From positions 1-31,528 of the forward strand of contig CAKZWV010000041.1 of assembly GCA_937922005.1 (NCBI GenBank): a stretch of DNA of 31,528 nucleotides. The letters run 5' to 3'. Position 1 is the first letter of the stretch, and every line of letters starts with the position of its first letter. The notes under the pieces are model-generated. The model did not search any database, was not told where the DNA came from, and was given only the letters and a program-made list of their open reading frames with translations. The stretch is from an uncultured Clostridia bacterium (GTDB lineage Bacteria; Bacillota; Clostridia; Saccharofermentanales; DTU023). A program made the translations under genes and the position numbers. Below, piece by piece: positions 16,718 through 25,083 of the stretch.

Positions 16718-16734
16718 CCTAGCATGTGGCTAGG
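16718..16734 (+). other. Leader hairpin overlapping the yitT ribosome binding site
   Basis: CCTAGC and GCTAGG form a perfect 6-bp stem with a 5-base loop. The last three bases of the stem are the first half of AGGAGG (16732-16737), so folding would mask part of the ribosome binding site. Confidence 0.4.
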
Positions 16735-16749
16735 AGGATAGCAATAGAG

Positions 16750-17724
16750 ATGTCAAAAAATTCAGGTATGGGGCTCAAAAAGGGGGCCTCTCAGGAGGAA
16801 AAGCAGGCTAAGACCTGGCGGATACGTCGGCCCAGTTTAAAAACGACACTCCAGACCATGGATTGGAAAGCTTTTTGGATTATGGAGGGAAAGGCCCTCT
16901 TTTGGGACATTATTGGCTCCTTTATCTATGCGGTCGGAATTTATACCTTTGCCAAAGAGGCGGAATTTGCTCCAGGCGGCGTTACAGGAATGTCCCTCAT
17001 CTTGAATTACCTGTTCCCTAAGTTTAGCTTGGGAACGCTGACCTTTCTCATCAATGTGCCCATTATTGTCGTTTCTTTTTACTTTCTGGGTTTAGGCTAC
17101 CTCCTGCGGACCCTACAAACAATTATTTTTAACTCCATCTTTTTGGATTTTGTAGCCCCCCTGGTGCCAACCTATACGGGCAACCCCCTCCTTGCCGCCA
17201 TTTGCGCCGGTGCCTTAAGCGGAATTGGCCTAGCCATCCTCTACCAGGCTGGAACCTGTACGGGAGGGTCTGACTTGGTCATCATGTCGGTTCGAAAAGT
17301 TCGCCCCCACATGAGTATCGGACAAATTACCATGTTCACCGACGGGTCTCTCATATTGGTCGGTGCCTTTATCTACAAAAAAATCGATGCTATGATCTAC
17401 GGGATTATTTTCACGGTCATTTCCACCATCGTCATTGATAAGATGATGGCAGGGCGAATTGCTGGCAAGACCATTATGATTATAAGTCCCAAATACGAGC
17501 TGATTAATCGTGAAATTGCTGAAAAAATCCAAAGAGGTACCACCCTCTTTAATGCCGAAGGAGGCTATACCGGCAAGCCGATGAAGGTGGTCCTCTGCGC
17601 TTGCTCTAAGAATCAACTGCCAAGAATTCAAGCACTAGTACATGAAATCGATCCCAACGCCCTGATGATCGTGACAGACTATTCGGAGGTTCGGGGGCAA
17701 GGATTCTTAGCCCCGGCAGTATAG
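16750..17724 (+). CDS. YitT family membrane protein
   Basis: The 324-residue protein has the YitT architecture: a membrane domain (about 50-225) with five or six helices and the conserved motifs FAPGGVTGMSLILNY, YQAGTCTGGSDLV and IGQITMFTDG, then a soluble C-terminal DUF2179 domain (about 235-320) with TTLFNAEGGYTGKPMKVV and IDPNALMIVTDYSEVRGQGF. YitT proteins are abundant in Bacillota; the transported substrate is not established. The charged N-terminal tail of about 40 residues is not conserved. I chose the ATG at 16750, 12 bases after AGGAGG; a GTG at 16726 lies upstream of that site and is unlikely. It is a single-gene unit ending at a strong terminator. Confidence 0.93.
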   Translation: MSKNSGMGLKKGASQEEKQAKTWRIRRPSLKTTLQTMDWKAFWIMEGKALFWDIIGSFIYAVGIYTFAKEAEFAPGGVTGMSLILNYLFPKFSLGTLTFLINVPIIVVSFYFLGLGYLLRTLQTIIFNSIFLDFVAPLVPTYTGNPLLAAICAGALSGIGLAILYQAGTCTGGSDLVIMSVRKVRPHMSIGQITMFTDGSLILVGAFIYKKIDAMIYGIIFTVISTIVIDKMMAGRIAGKTIMIISPKYELINREIAEKIQRGTTLFNAEGGYTGKPMKVVLCACSKNQLPRIQALVHEIDPNALMIVTDYSEVRGQGFLAPAV

Positions 17725-17790
17725 GCCTGGGGAGCTGGGCCGCGGTCCTGGCTCGCGAAAATTTCTCTTGCGGGTTTTCGCCCGTTCTTC

Positions 17791-17840
17791 AGCTGGGTAA
17801 AAATAGGGTCACAGAGTCCTTACTTTTTACTCAGCTTTTT
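17791..17840 (+). terminator. Intrinsic terminator of yitT
   Basis: A 13-bp stem (AGCTGGGTAAAAA with TTTTTACTCAGCT, one G-U pair) encloses a 20-base loop with a short inner stem and is followed by TTTTT. It starts 67 bases past the yitT stop. Confidence 0.85.
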
Positions 17841-17859
17841 CTATCCCCCTTTTGCCTTC

Positions 17860-17868
17860 TGCTACAAT
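17860..17868 (+). promoter_or_regulatory. Possible extended -10 promoter of spoVG
   Basis: TGCTACAAT (TGn followed by TACAAT) lies about 118 bases upstream of the spoVG start with no convincing -35. A CCAGCG/CGCTGG inverted repeat (17886-17911) follows in the leader. I found no clear sigma-H-type promoter, which drives spoVG in Bacillus. Confidence 0.35.
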
Positions 17869-17985
17869 TTTAGGGAGTGGACGATCCAGCGAACTTGGAT
17901 CCTCCCGCTGGCAGGTCACTTTGAGAAGGATCGAACAGCTTTGATTGACAGCGTATGACGCAATTTTACTAGAAGGCGGTACCAC

Positions 17986-18402
17986 ATGAATATTACCCGA
18001 GTCCAGATTCGATTGGTAAACAACACGTCCAGGATGCGTGGAGTTGCTTCGATTACCATTGACGACGCTTTTGTGATTCACGAAATTAAGATTATTGAGA
18101 GCAGCGACGGCCTTTTTATGGCCATGCCTAGCCGTAAGACACCCTCTGGCCACTATAAAGACATCGCCCATCCCATTCATTCTGAATGTCGGCAGATGAT
18201 TGAAGATGCCATTATGAAAAAATATCATGAAGAGCTAGCCCTGGCTGAGGCCAATGGGGAAAATTATGCTGGGGATTCCAGCGACGACCTAGACGATGAC
18301 CTAGATGAAGCTTCCCTCCACAGTGAGTCTAGCGATCCTAGCTATGATAAGGAAGGATACGAAGAAGGCCATGATGAGCCTCTCGCCCTTGAGACCCATT
18401 AA
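17986..18402 (+). CDS. spoVG: SpoVG family RNA/DNA-binding regulator
   Basis: SpoVG is a small nucleic-acid-binding protein that influences sporulation septation, capsule and cell-wall genes in various Bacillota. Residues 1-85 match the family: MNITRVQIRLV, ASITIDDAFVIHEIKIIE, GLFMAMPSRKTPSGHYKDIAHPI and a conserved helix. The remaining 53 residues are a strongly acidic tail with repeated Asp/Glu and Ser (DDLDDDLDEAS), longer than in the Bacillus protein (about 97 residues). The ATG has AGAAGG about nine bases upstream. It is its own transcription unit ending at a bidirectional terminator. SpoVG is also found in non-sporulating species, so its presence does not prove sporulation. Confidence 0.96.
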   Translation: MNITRVQIRLVNNTSRMRGVASITIDDAFVIHEIKIIESSDGLFMAMPSRKTPSGHYKDIAHPIHSECRQMIEDAIMKKYHEELALAEANGENYAGDSSDDLDDDLDEASLHSESSDPSYDKEGYEEGHDEPLALETH

Positions 18403-18456
18403 ATATTTCATTTTCCTTTGCTTTCTAAGAGGCGTGTGCCTTAAAGAAAGGCACAA

Positions 18457-18513
18457 AAAAACCACCCCCTCAAAATCTAACAGCTTATGTTAGAGCCCGA
18501 GGGGGTGGTTTTT
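18457..18513. terminator. Bidirectional terminator between spoVG and the ferredoxin gene
   Basis: A 15-bp perfect stem (AAAAACCACCCCCTC with its complement) with an inner 6-bp CTAAC/GTTAG-type hairpin in the loop. A- and T-runs at the outer ends serve both converging transcripts. Confidence 0.92.
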
Positions 18514-18546
18514 ATAGGTCTGGGTAAGTTACCCAGCGATAGCTTC

Positions 18547-18726
18547 CTATTCCTGTGAAATAGCTCCGACGGGGCAAACCCCAGCGCAGCTGCCGCAAGC
18601 AATGCAGGTCTCTGCATCAATCTCATAGGCTGCATCGCCCTGGCTAATGGCGTTTACCGGGCACTCCGGCTCGCAGGTTCCACAAGAAATGCAAGAACTA
18701 GCATCAATTTCATACTTTCCGTCCAT
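18547..18726 (-). CDS. 2[4Fe-4S] ferredoxin
   Basis: A 59-residue clostridial-type ferredoxin, a low-potential electron carrier in the cytoplasm. Two cluster motifs are plain: CISCGTCEPECP and CIACGSCAGVCP, both of the CxxCxxCxxxCP form, each followed by an NAI or GAI helix. The two halves are near duplicates, each led by YEIDA. The ATG at 18726 follows GGAGG at nine bases. It has its own near-consensus promoter and a long leader of about 155 bases. Possible partners are ferredoxin-dependent oxidoreductases; none is adjacent. Confidence 0.97.
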   Translation of the reverse strand: MDGKYEIDASSCISCGTCEPECPVNAISQGDAAYEIDAETCIACGSCAGVCPVGAISQE

Positions 18727-18881
18727 ATCAAGATACCTCCATGTTTAACTGTTTCTCAGACAACTAGCACATCGGCTGGTCTCTGAGTCTGAACACTTCT
18801 ACGAACCCCCGTGACGAAGGCGCAAAGACAAGCAAGAAGCCGCCTAAAAGCCTCTATCAACGAGAATATTGTAGCGAGTCT

Positions 18882-18910
18882 ATTCTAGATTATTTGGGGG
18901 AAAAAGTCAA
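18882..18910 (-). promoter_or_regulatory. Promoter of the ferredoxin gene
   Basis: Minus strand TTGACT, 17 bases, TAGAAT. It begins only five bases after the stop codon of the PII-like gene. No terminator separates the two genes, so read-through is also possible. Confidence 0.75.
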
Positions 18911-18914
18911 CTGT

Positions 18915-19955
18915 CTAGCCTTCTTGGATCCCCGTTGCATTGATCAAGGGCAGGGCGTAAAGATAGCCATGGTGGGGACGGGCTAGTTCCAGGTTCCGGT
19001 TGAGGTTGCGAGCGATGATCTGGGATTCCTGGGCCTTTAAGACGCTAAAAACCAGGTCTCTGCGAGGTTCAATGGGCACATTAAAGACGGTCGCCAGCTC
19101 GGAAGGAGCAGACCCTCTCCCAGGAATCACGGTGGCTCCCTTCGAGTGAGCAGCCTGGAGGATATCAACCCCCTCATGGGCCAGCTCAGGGGTGGTGATT
19201 AGTTGGAGGGCATAATAGGACCCAGGTGCCAGGTCGTGGCTCTTTTCCTCAGCTTGGACTGGGTCCGGAGCGTCCTGGTTCCCATAGAGGCCCAGGGTTC
19301 GCTCCACAGGTAAGGTAAACTGGACCCCGCTATTAGCCTCTTCCAGGTCCATCCTGTCATGGATATCCTTGGCCAGGGCCAAAATTTTATCTCGCATCCC
19401 TATCATGAGGACTACATCTTTCTCCCGGATAATAGGGAAGTTAAAGAAGGTATGGCGGCGGTCTGCTGTTCCTTGACCTTCCAGGATGGTCGCCCCCTGC
19501 TGGCCATGGTCATCAGCAATCCTTAAAAGCTCGGCCCCCTTCCCCCGATCGACGATAGTCAGCAAGGCCAGGTAGGCATAGGAGTCGATCGATAGGACCT
19601 GGGGCTCTGGGGTAGGCTCGTCTTCTTCACTTACCCCTAAGACATAGGCCAGGGGGAAGGAAACGGCAATTCCCTTGCCTGGCTGCTCGAGCTTGAAGTC
19701 CTTACGTAAGGTCGCAAGAAGGTCCGGCGTCCGGTCCCTGAGCGATACCAGGAGGATAATCTCCCGACTCACATCATTAAGGCATAAAAATTCAAGTATG
19801 GCATTTTTTCTCGTTCCCTTGCCAGGGATGATCGTAATTCCTTCGATACCTTCCTTGCGAAGGCTGCGATGGAGGGCCTCAGGGCTATGAGCCCCTAAAA
19901 TGAGGAGGACCAAATCATAGGCTGGCTGAGAGGAAACAGGGTCTTGAGTTGACAC
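18915..19955 (-). CDS. Protein with three tandem PII-like domains
   Basis: The 346-residue protein consists of three diverged copies of a PII-like (GlnB-fold) unit at about 13-108, 126-223 and 247-342, joined by acidic linkers. Each copy has a hydrophobic first strand, a helix, then a glycine-rich loop (IIPGKGTRK 42-50, ILEGQGTAD 157-165, VIPGRGSAP 276-284). A loop and strand ending in an Arg/Asp-hydrophobic segment follow, then a final strand with FPLAYVLG, LPVERTLG or LPLINATG. PII proteins are trimers that bind ATP, ADP, 2-oxoglutarate or other ligands and control transporters and enzymes. The gene lies three bases after a DUF1538 membrane protein, a known partner of PII-like proteins, so control of that protein is likely. 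The start is GTG at 19955 with AAAGGA eight bases upstream. The first copy is the most diverged. The ligand is unknown. Confidence 0.8.
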   Translation of the reverse strand: MSTQDPVSSQPAYDLVLLILGAHSPEALHRSLRKEGIEGITIIPGKGTRKNAILEFLCLNDVSREIILLVSLRDRTPDLLATLRKDFKLEQPGKGIAVSFPLAYVLGVSEEDEPTPEPQVLSIDSYAYLALLTIVDRGKGAELLRIADDHGQQGATILEGQGTADRRHTFFNFPIIREKDVVLMIGMRDKILALAKDIHDRMDLEEANSGVQFTLPVERTLGLYGNQDAPDPVQAEEKSHDLAPGSYYALQLITTPELAHEGVDILQAAHSKGATVIPGRGSAPSELATVFNVPIEPRRDLVFSVLKAQESQIIARNLNRNLELARPHHGYLYALPLINATGIQEG

Positions 19956-19958
19956 AGA

Positions 19959-21497
19959 CTACGTCCTTTCTTGGGGAGACCTGGCCGCTTGGGAGCCCAA
20001 ACCCGCAGGCGGCTCCTCGGCATTCTCCTTCACTTTTTTCATTTTTGCTTGATAAATAATCCCGAGAATTTGGAGCATGACCACCGGGGCCATGGCAACC
20101 AGGGCAATGACGCCAAAACCTTCCACCAGGACGTCGGCCAAGGGGTGACTGGTCGCTGCTCCCTCGGCAAATGCCAAGATAAAGGTGGCCGTCATGGGCC
20201 CGGAAGCCACTCCCCCCGAGTCAAAGGCAATGCCCACAAAAAGGTCGGGGGTAAAATAAGTCAGGATCAAGGCCAGAGTATAGCCAGGGAGGAGGAGATG
20301 CCAGAGCTCCAGACCGGGCACATACATCCGCACCATAGCAAGGAGTACAGAAAAGGCCACACCCACACATAAGAAGAGGTAAATCAGTTTTCTAGGAAGG
20401 TGGCCAGCACTTTGTTCCTCGATGCTCTTCGTTAAAACGTGGACGGCAGGTTCCGCCAAAATAGTCGTTAGACCGAGTAAGAAACCTGTAGCAGAGAGCC
20501 AGAGGTTACCCTTGGTAGCCATGAAGCTCCCAATGGCCCGACCCGTGCTCATAAAGCCGGAATTGGCCGCCGTCAAAAAGAGGATGAGCCCAAGAAGGGC
20601 AAAAAATAATCCCACGCAGACCCGGCGCAACTGTTCTCCTCGAATTTCTTTTTTCCAAGCATTGTAGCCGAAAAAAATTAGGACCAGGGGAAGGAGAGAC
20701 ATAAGTCCTTCTTTCGTTGTCCCTGGTAGGGCTTGGAAGAAGGGGGCAAAAATGGCTTGGGAATCTGCCGCCACCGCCTCTTGGGCGGTGAGATGCTCAG
20801 GGCTTGGGGCTACGATCCCATAGGCTAAAACCGCCAGGATAGCCCCAGCCGAGGCCATACCAACCGTCCCGTAATTCTCACTGCCATCTAAATCCTGGGA
20901 TGAGACGATTTGTGCCACACCGATGGAAAGAGCCAAGATAAAGGGAACCGTGATGGAACCTGTTGTCGCCCCCGAAGCATCGAAGGCAATAGCTAAGTAG
21001 ATGGAGGGACAAAGGACAGCCAAAAGGCCAATTCCTAGGTAGATCAGACGAAAGAGTCGTGCCAGGGGCCAGAGGCGGATAACCCGTAAAAAGGACAGGG
21101 CCACCATAAGGCCCAAGCCCAGGGATACGACCACGACGAGGACCAGGGCCCGTAAAAAGCCGCCTGTTACCGCATCCACACTTCCAGCTAAGATAAGGAG
21201 GTCGGGCTCTGCCACAGAGATGATAAAGCCTAAAAAAAAGCTTCCTATCACTAAGGCCAGAGCCTTATTCGAATGGACGAGTCCCTTGCCCAGGGCCTGC
21301 CCCATCGGAGTAATACTAATATCAATACCTAGCAAAAACAAAGCTAAGCCCACGATCAGGACCAGGGAAGAAAAAATAAATCTTCCCGTCTCGGCCCCAC
21401 TGAGGGGACGAAAGAGTATTTGAATGAGAAGAACGAGGAAAGTAACAGGAACGACGGAGGAAATAACTTCTTGGAACTTCTCTTGTAAATTGGTCAA
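19959..21497 (-). CDS. DUF1538 family membrane protein (duplicated domain)
   Basis: The 512-residue integral membrane protein has about 12-14 hydrophobic helices arranged as two homologous halves. Paired signatures are ISVAEPD (93-99) with AFDASGATTGSITVPF (171-186), and TILAEP (345-350) with AFDSGGVASGPMTATF (424-439); both pairs fit the DUF1538 family. Such proteins are thought to be transporters or channels, with no established substrate. Duplicated halves suggest an inverted or pseudo-symmetric transporter fold. The start is TTG at 21497, with GGAAGG about 14 bases upstream and an in-frame stop just before it. The aminotransferase ends 19 bases upstream and the triple-PII protein starts three bases downstream, so the three are probably one unit. 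Confidence 0.85.
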   Translation of the reverse strand: MTNLQEKFQEVISSVVPVTFLVLLIQILFRPLSGAETGRFIFSSLVLIVGLALFLLGIDISITPMGQALGKGLVHSNKALALVIGSFFLGFIISVAEPDLLILAGSVDAVTGGFLRALVLVVVVSLGLGLMVALSFLRVIRLWPLARLFRLIYLGIGLLAVLCPSIYLAIAFDASGATTGSITVPFILALSIGVAQIVSSQDLDGSENYGTVGMASAGAILAVLAYGIVAPSPEHLTAQEAVAADSQAIFAPFFQALPGTTKEGLMSLLPLVLIFFGYNAWKKEIRGEQLRRVCVGLFFALLGLILFLTAANSGFMSTGRAIGSFMATKGNLWLSATGFLLGLTTILAEPAVHVLTKSIEEQSAGHLPRKLIYLFLCVGVAFSVLLAMVRMYVPGLELWHLLLPGYTLALILTYFTPDLFVGIAFDSGGVASGPMTATFILAFAEGAATSHPLADVLVEGFGVIALVAMAPVVMLQILGIIYQAKMKKVKENAEEPPAGLGSQAARSPQERT

Positions 21498-21516
21498 GGC
21501 TACAAGTTATTCCTTC

Positions 21517-22713
21517 CTATGCTTTCCGTCCTGGATAGGCGGCCAGGCCCCGCCCCAAAATCTCAATAGCTTTTTGTAAATCTGTAGCATTGAGTACGTA
21601 GGCTAAACGGGCCTCATCTACCCCCATGCCCGGGGTGCTGTAGAAATTCTCTACGGGAGCTAGCATGACGGTAGCATCCTCATAGGAAAACTCATTGAGC
21701 ATCCAGCGGACAAAGGTCTCGGCATTATCTACTGGCATCTTGGCAATGGCATAGAAGGCCCCAGCCGGCCGATGACATAGGACCCCAGGAATGGCCTGGA
21801 GGCCATCAATCATCACGTCTCTCCTGTGCTTGTACTCTGCTGCCACGGGGGCAAAGAAATCAGCAGGGAGGTCGTAAAGGGCCTTGGCACCCACCATTTC
21901 GAGGGTAGGAACACAGAGTCGGCTTTGGGCAATCTTCATGACCCCTTGGATCAGCTCCTGGTTGGCACTGATGAAACAGCCAATTCTCGCCCCGCAAGCA
22001 GAGAAACGTTTGGAGACGGAATCTACCAAAATAACTCGGTCCCGGACCTCTTCAAAGCTCCCTAGAGAGATGGCCTGTTGGTCCCCATAGGTGAACTCCC
22101 GATAGACCTCATCGCCAATAAGGAAGAGGTCATGGGCCAGGGCCAATTCTACTAGCCTTTGAAGCTCTTCCTTAGTATAGACGGCCCCCGTAGGGTTGCC
22201 AGGGTTAGAGATGAGGATGCCTCTCGTCTTCGGAGTGATGAGGGATTCAATCTCCTTCTTCGAAGGAAGGGCGAAAGACTCCTCGGCCCGGGTGGTAATG
22301 GGCTTAAGCTCTACCCCAAAGGGCAAAGAAAAGCCCCGATAGTTGGTGTAGAAGGGTTCCGGCACAAGGAGCTCATCACCCGGGTTGCAGATCGCCGCAA
22401 AGACAAACTGTAAGGCCTCTGACCCCCCATTGGTAATCACGATATCAGCTGGATCATAAGAAATCCCTAATCTTGAAAAATATGTACAAATACTCTCGAT
22501 CAGGGGCATCCAACCTTGAGAGTTGGCATAGGCCAGGACTTCTTTGTCAAAGGCTTGGATAGCCTCAAAAAAGGCAGGTGGGGTCTTAATATCAGGCTGT
22601 CCAATATTGAGGTGGTAGACCTTCTTGCCAGCCTTTTCGGCAGCCTGGGCCAGGGGTACCAGTTTACGGATGGGAGACGCTTGCATCTCCTGAATACGTT
22701 GGGATAATTTCAT
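21517..22713 (-). CDS. PLP-dependent aminotransferase, class I/II
   Basis: A fold-type I aminotransferase of the aspartate/aromatic aminotransferase superfamily (398 residues). PLP-site motifs are NGGSEALQF (phosphate contact region), SNPGNPTG (169-176), DEVYREF with Asp 201 and Tyr 204, and DSVSKRFSACGARIG with the Schiff-base Lys 235. The substrate amino acid cannot be told from sequence. The ATG at 22713 overlaps the ricT stop (ATGA) and follows AAGGAGG by seven bases, so the two genes are translationally coupled. If the PII/DUF1538 pair deals with an amino acid or nitrogen compound, this enzyme could share that pathway; that is speculation. Confidence 0.93.
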   Translation of the reverse strand: MKLSQRIQEMQASPIRKLVPLAQAAEKAGKKVYHLNIGQPDIKTPPAFFEAIQAFDKEVLAYANSQGWMPLIESICTYFSRLGISYDPADIVITNGGSEALQFVFAAICNPGDELLVPEPFYTNYRGFSLPFGVELKPITTRAEESFALPSKKEIESLITPKTRGILISNPGNPTGAVYTKEELQRLVELALAHDLFLIGDEVYREFTYGDQQAISLGSFEEVRDRVILVDSVSKRFSACGARIGCFISANQELIQGVMKIAQSRLCVPTLEMVGAKALYDLPADFFAPVAAEYKHRRDVMIDGLQAIPGVLCHRPAGAFYAIAKMPVDNAETFVRWMLNEFSYEDATVMLAPVENFYSTPGMGVDEARLAYVLNATDLQKAIEILGRGLAAYPGRKA

Positions 22714-23825
22714 GATTCTTCCTCCTTGTTAGGCATAGGTTCATATATATTTTCGTTAGAAACGACTTCTGGTCTGGTCATATTCGATTTTTGTTCAGAT
22801 ATCGGCTTATCCTGCATGGGCTCCGGGGTGGCCCCAGGGGCATTCAGAGGGCGAATCTCCTCTGGGAGAAACGGGATCATTTGATGAGGTTCTTCCGCTA
22901 AAGCGACTAAGCCCTTGCCGTCGAAAAACTGGATGGCTTTGAGTTGCCCTGGTCCGGCTGGGGTCATCACTTTTTTCCCAATGCGTGGGAATTGCTGGGC
23001 CAAGTCCCGGTAGGCATCGGCTTCATAGAGCAGGCAACACATCAAGCGCCCGCAATAGCCTTGGTATTTCGGGGTGGAAATATCTAAGCCTTGGTATTTG
23101 ACATCTTTTACCGTCACAGAACGCTGACAGAGTTCTGGTTGGGATGAACAACAGAAAGGACGGCCACAGACACCGATCCCGGGGAAGCGGCCACAGACAA
23201 CTCGCTCTGAAATTTGGCGCATTTCGACCCCAAAATAGTGGTGGAATTCGTTCCGCAAGGATCCAGCCAATTGGCGGACGAGGTTGTTAAAGGTTACCCG
23301 CTGCTCGGCAGTAAAATAACAATACAGTTCAGAAGTGGGGATATAATATTCGATGTCCACCAGGTCCATCACAAGATTTTCTTGTTTTATGGTATCTGTT
23401 GCGATCTTCCAGGCCTTGTCCTCAATTTCTTGGCGAAGGGCATCTCGGCGCTCATCTTCCGGAAGGGGACGACGCAGGACCTTGCCCCGTAAATGCCGGG
23501 CAACCTCCTCTGGAATAGGAATAGCAGGAGAGGCAACCAGGCCTAGGATTTCATAAAAAAAGATATTCTCCTTTTCAAGGTCAATCGCATCTAAAAAGGC
23601 CTGGGCTCTAGCCTTGCGGTCCTCATCCTCCTCCGGAGAAGGCAGGTCACTGCTTGACTGGGGACGGATATTTTTCGCTTTTCGTTTGTTCTTTTCACGG
23701 CTCGCCAAAACGACCACCGGATCTCCATAGCGTAATTCTTGAAACTCCGGCCAGTCTTCATCATCAATCAGGTATTTTTTGGGTTGAGGCAAGTCACGCA
23801 CTCGAACAGCAATCATTCTTGGCAT
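22710..23825 (-). CDS. ricT: RicT/YaaT, PSP1 domain iron-sulfur protein
   Basis: In Bacillus, RicT works with RicA and RicF as an Fe-S-containing complex that directs RNase Y to certain transcripts and promotes sporulation and competence. The PSP1 domain occupies about 120-275, with a cysteine-rich core: C211, C220, C225, C226, C233, C258, C263 and C264, in VCGRFPGIGVCGRPFCC and YCGRLMCCLLYEAD. The N-terminal part carries a charged, Lys/Glu-rich insert (about 43-85), and the C-terminal tail is variable, giving 371 residues against about 275 in Bacillus. The ATG at 23825 has no clear ribosome binding site; an ATG three codons later is possible. Gene order tmk-darA-holB-ricT matches Bacillus, with yaaR missing. 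ricA and ricF are not in the window. Confidence 0.9.
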   Translation of the reverse strand: MPRMIAVRVRDLPQPKKYLIDDEDWPEFQELRYGDPVVVLASREKNKRKAKNIRPQSSSDLPSPEEDEDRKARAQAFLDAIDLEKENIFFYEILGLVASPAIPIPEEVARHLRGKVLRRPLPEDERRDALRQEIEDKAWKIATDTIKQENLVMDLVDIEYYIPTSELYCYFTAEQRVTFNNLVRQLAGSLRNEFHHYFGVEMRQISERVVCGRFPGIGVCGRPFCCSSQPELCQRSVTVKDVKYQGLDISTPKYQGYCGRLMCCLLYEADAYRDLAQQFPRIGKKVMTPAGPGQLKAIQFFDGKGLVALAEEPHQMIPFLPEEIRPLNAPGATPEPMQDKPISEQKSNMTRPEVVSNENIYEPMPNKEEES

Positions 23826-23871
23826 AGGTTAGGGTAAGTGGGGCAATGCTCTCAGGCAAAATTCTAAGGCC

Positions 23872-25083
23872 TTAGGCAAAGCGGGGAGGCAGGTCTCCCT
23901 TAATGTGAGGATAACTTTCTTGGATGGTCGGGACCAAGACCCCCTGAAAGGCCAAGTGGACATCTAAAAGCATTTCACTTGCTGCAAGTTCAAACATGCA
24001 ATTTGCAAAGCGAGCTTCCTGGAACTCGTGAAGGATCTTCGTGATATGGTGGGGGATGGCCAGAGAATTTGAGGCTAGGTTCATGGTTTTCTGGGGAGCC
24101 AAGGAAATTGACGGAGACTTGGATCCTGACCAAGTTGTTAAGGTCTGCTGGCGGGCGGCAGGATCCAGGGAGACCGTTTCTTGGAGGTCTTTTGCCAAGG
24201 CTTCTAAATCCTTAGCATAGTCGATATGGTAAAGGATGGCCTCTGGACCAACAAGGAGGATCCGCTCTAGATCAATCAGGAGAGTCTCCCAGAGCTTCAT
24301 AAGCAGGTCAATCTCCTCCTGGTGGGCCGATAAAAACTGGAAGGCCGGACCAAAAAGATAGGTCCCTTGGGCCTGGGGCAGGTGGAAAAAGATAGCATTG
24401 GCCTCTGCCCTAAGGTCTTGTAAAGACTCATCTTGGGCTAGGGCTAGGGCCTTTTCATAGACCCTGTCTGTGAAGGCCAAATAAAAATGAGCCAGACGGG
24501 GATCCAGCTGTGTCTCTCCCACCAGGGCAGCTTCCAGACTTTCGATCGAAGGCCGAGGCAGGGTAATGGGGGTCAAACGAGAAGCCAAAGTCGGAATGAT
24601 ATCGTAGGCATGGGTACAGGTAAAGAGCAAATACAAGAAAGAAGGGGGCTCTTCACTTAATTTCAACAAAATATTCTGGCCCTGCTCTTGAATGACATCC
24701 AAGTCTAAGACAAAAACTTTCCGAGTCGAAAGACGGGGAAAAGAAGCTCCTTGCTCCTCCGTCAGGGTCCGCAGGTCCTGGGCCCGAATATTTTTTGTCT
24801 TCTCCGGCCTGGGCTCCCAATAATCGCTGTGCTGTCCAGCCGCCAAGAGCTCCAGGGTCCTGGGGTCCGGCTGACAGATCGGACCCTGAGTCTTGATAGA
24901 GGCAGGATCAGCAAGAAGGACCGCCGCCAAAGCTTGGGCCAGAGTCCTCTTCCCCCCTCCCTCCGGGCCCAAAAAAACGCAGGCATGGGGAAAGGTCCCA
25001 GCCAGGATCTGTTGACTCAGCTGACTGGGTAAAGGGTTAATAAATGGCAGCTGGGCCAGCTGGGGCCAGTTAGGTGTGCTCAA
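23872..25083 (-). CDS. holB: DNA polymerase III delta' subunit
   Basis: A clamp-loader AAA+ subunit of the replisome. FPHACVFLGPEGGGKRTLAQAL carries a P-loop-like GPEGGGKRT (39-47). ARKVFVLDLDVIQEQGQNILLKLSEEPP matches the delta' segment that normally reads LLKTLEEPP, and TLASRLTPI corresponds to the SRC motif. The zinc-binding cysteines found in many delta' and gamma/tau proteins are absent. The C-terminal half (about 190-403) is diverged. The start is TTG at 25083, overlapping the 3' end of darA by 14 bases; an in-frame stop lies just upstream. Assignment rests on these motifs and on the tmk-darA-holB-ricT context. Confidence 0.85.
   Translation of the reverse strand: MSTPNWPQLAQLPFINPLPSQLSQQILAGTFPHACVFLGPEGGGKRTLAQALAAVLLADPASIKTQGPICQPDPRTLELLAAGQHSDYWEPRPEKTKNIRAQDLRTLTEEQGASFPRLSTRKVFVLDLDVIQEQGQNILLKLSEEPPSFLYLLFTCTHAYDIIPTLASRLTPITLPRPSIESLEAALVGETQLDPRLAHFYLAFTDRVYEKALALAQDESLQDLRAEANAIFFHLPQAQGTYLFGPAFQFLSAHQEEIDLLMKLWETLLIDLERILLVGPEAILYHIDYAKDLEALAKDLQETVSLDPAARQQTLTTWSGSKSPSISLAPQKTMNLASNSLAIPHHITKILHEFQEARFANCMFELAASEMLLDVHLAFQGVLVPTIQESYPHIKGDLPPRFA

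Noticed and set aside
17944..17971. TTGACA with TACTAG as a promoter for spoVG
   Set aside because: The start would fall after the ribosome binding site, so the transcript would lack it.
20939..20985. SGAT motif in the DUF1538 protein as a flavinylation site for the nearby ApbE
   Set aside because: It lies in the family's own conserved FDxSGxxxG segment inside the membrane domain, and the second half of the protein carries SGGVASG there, so the similarity to RnfG/NqrC sites is probably chance.
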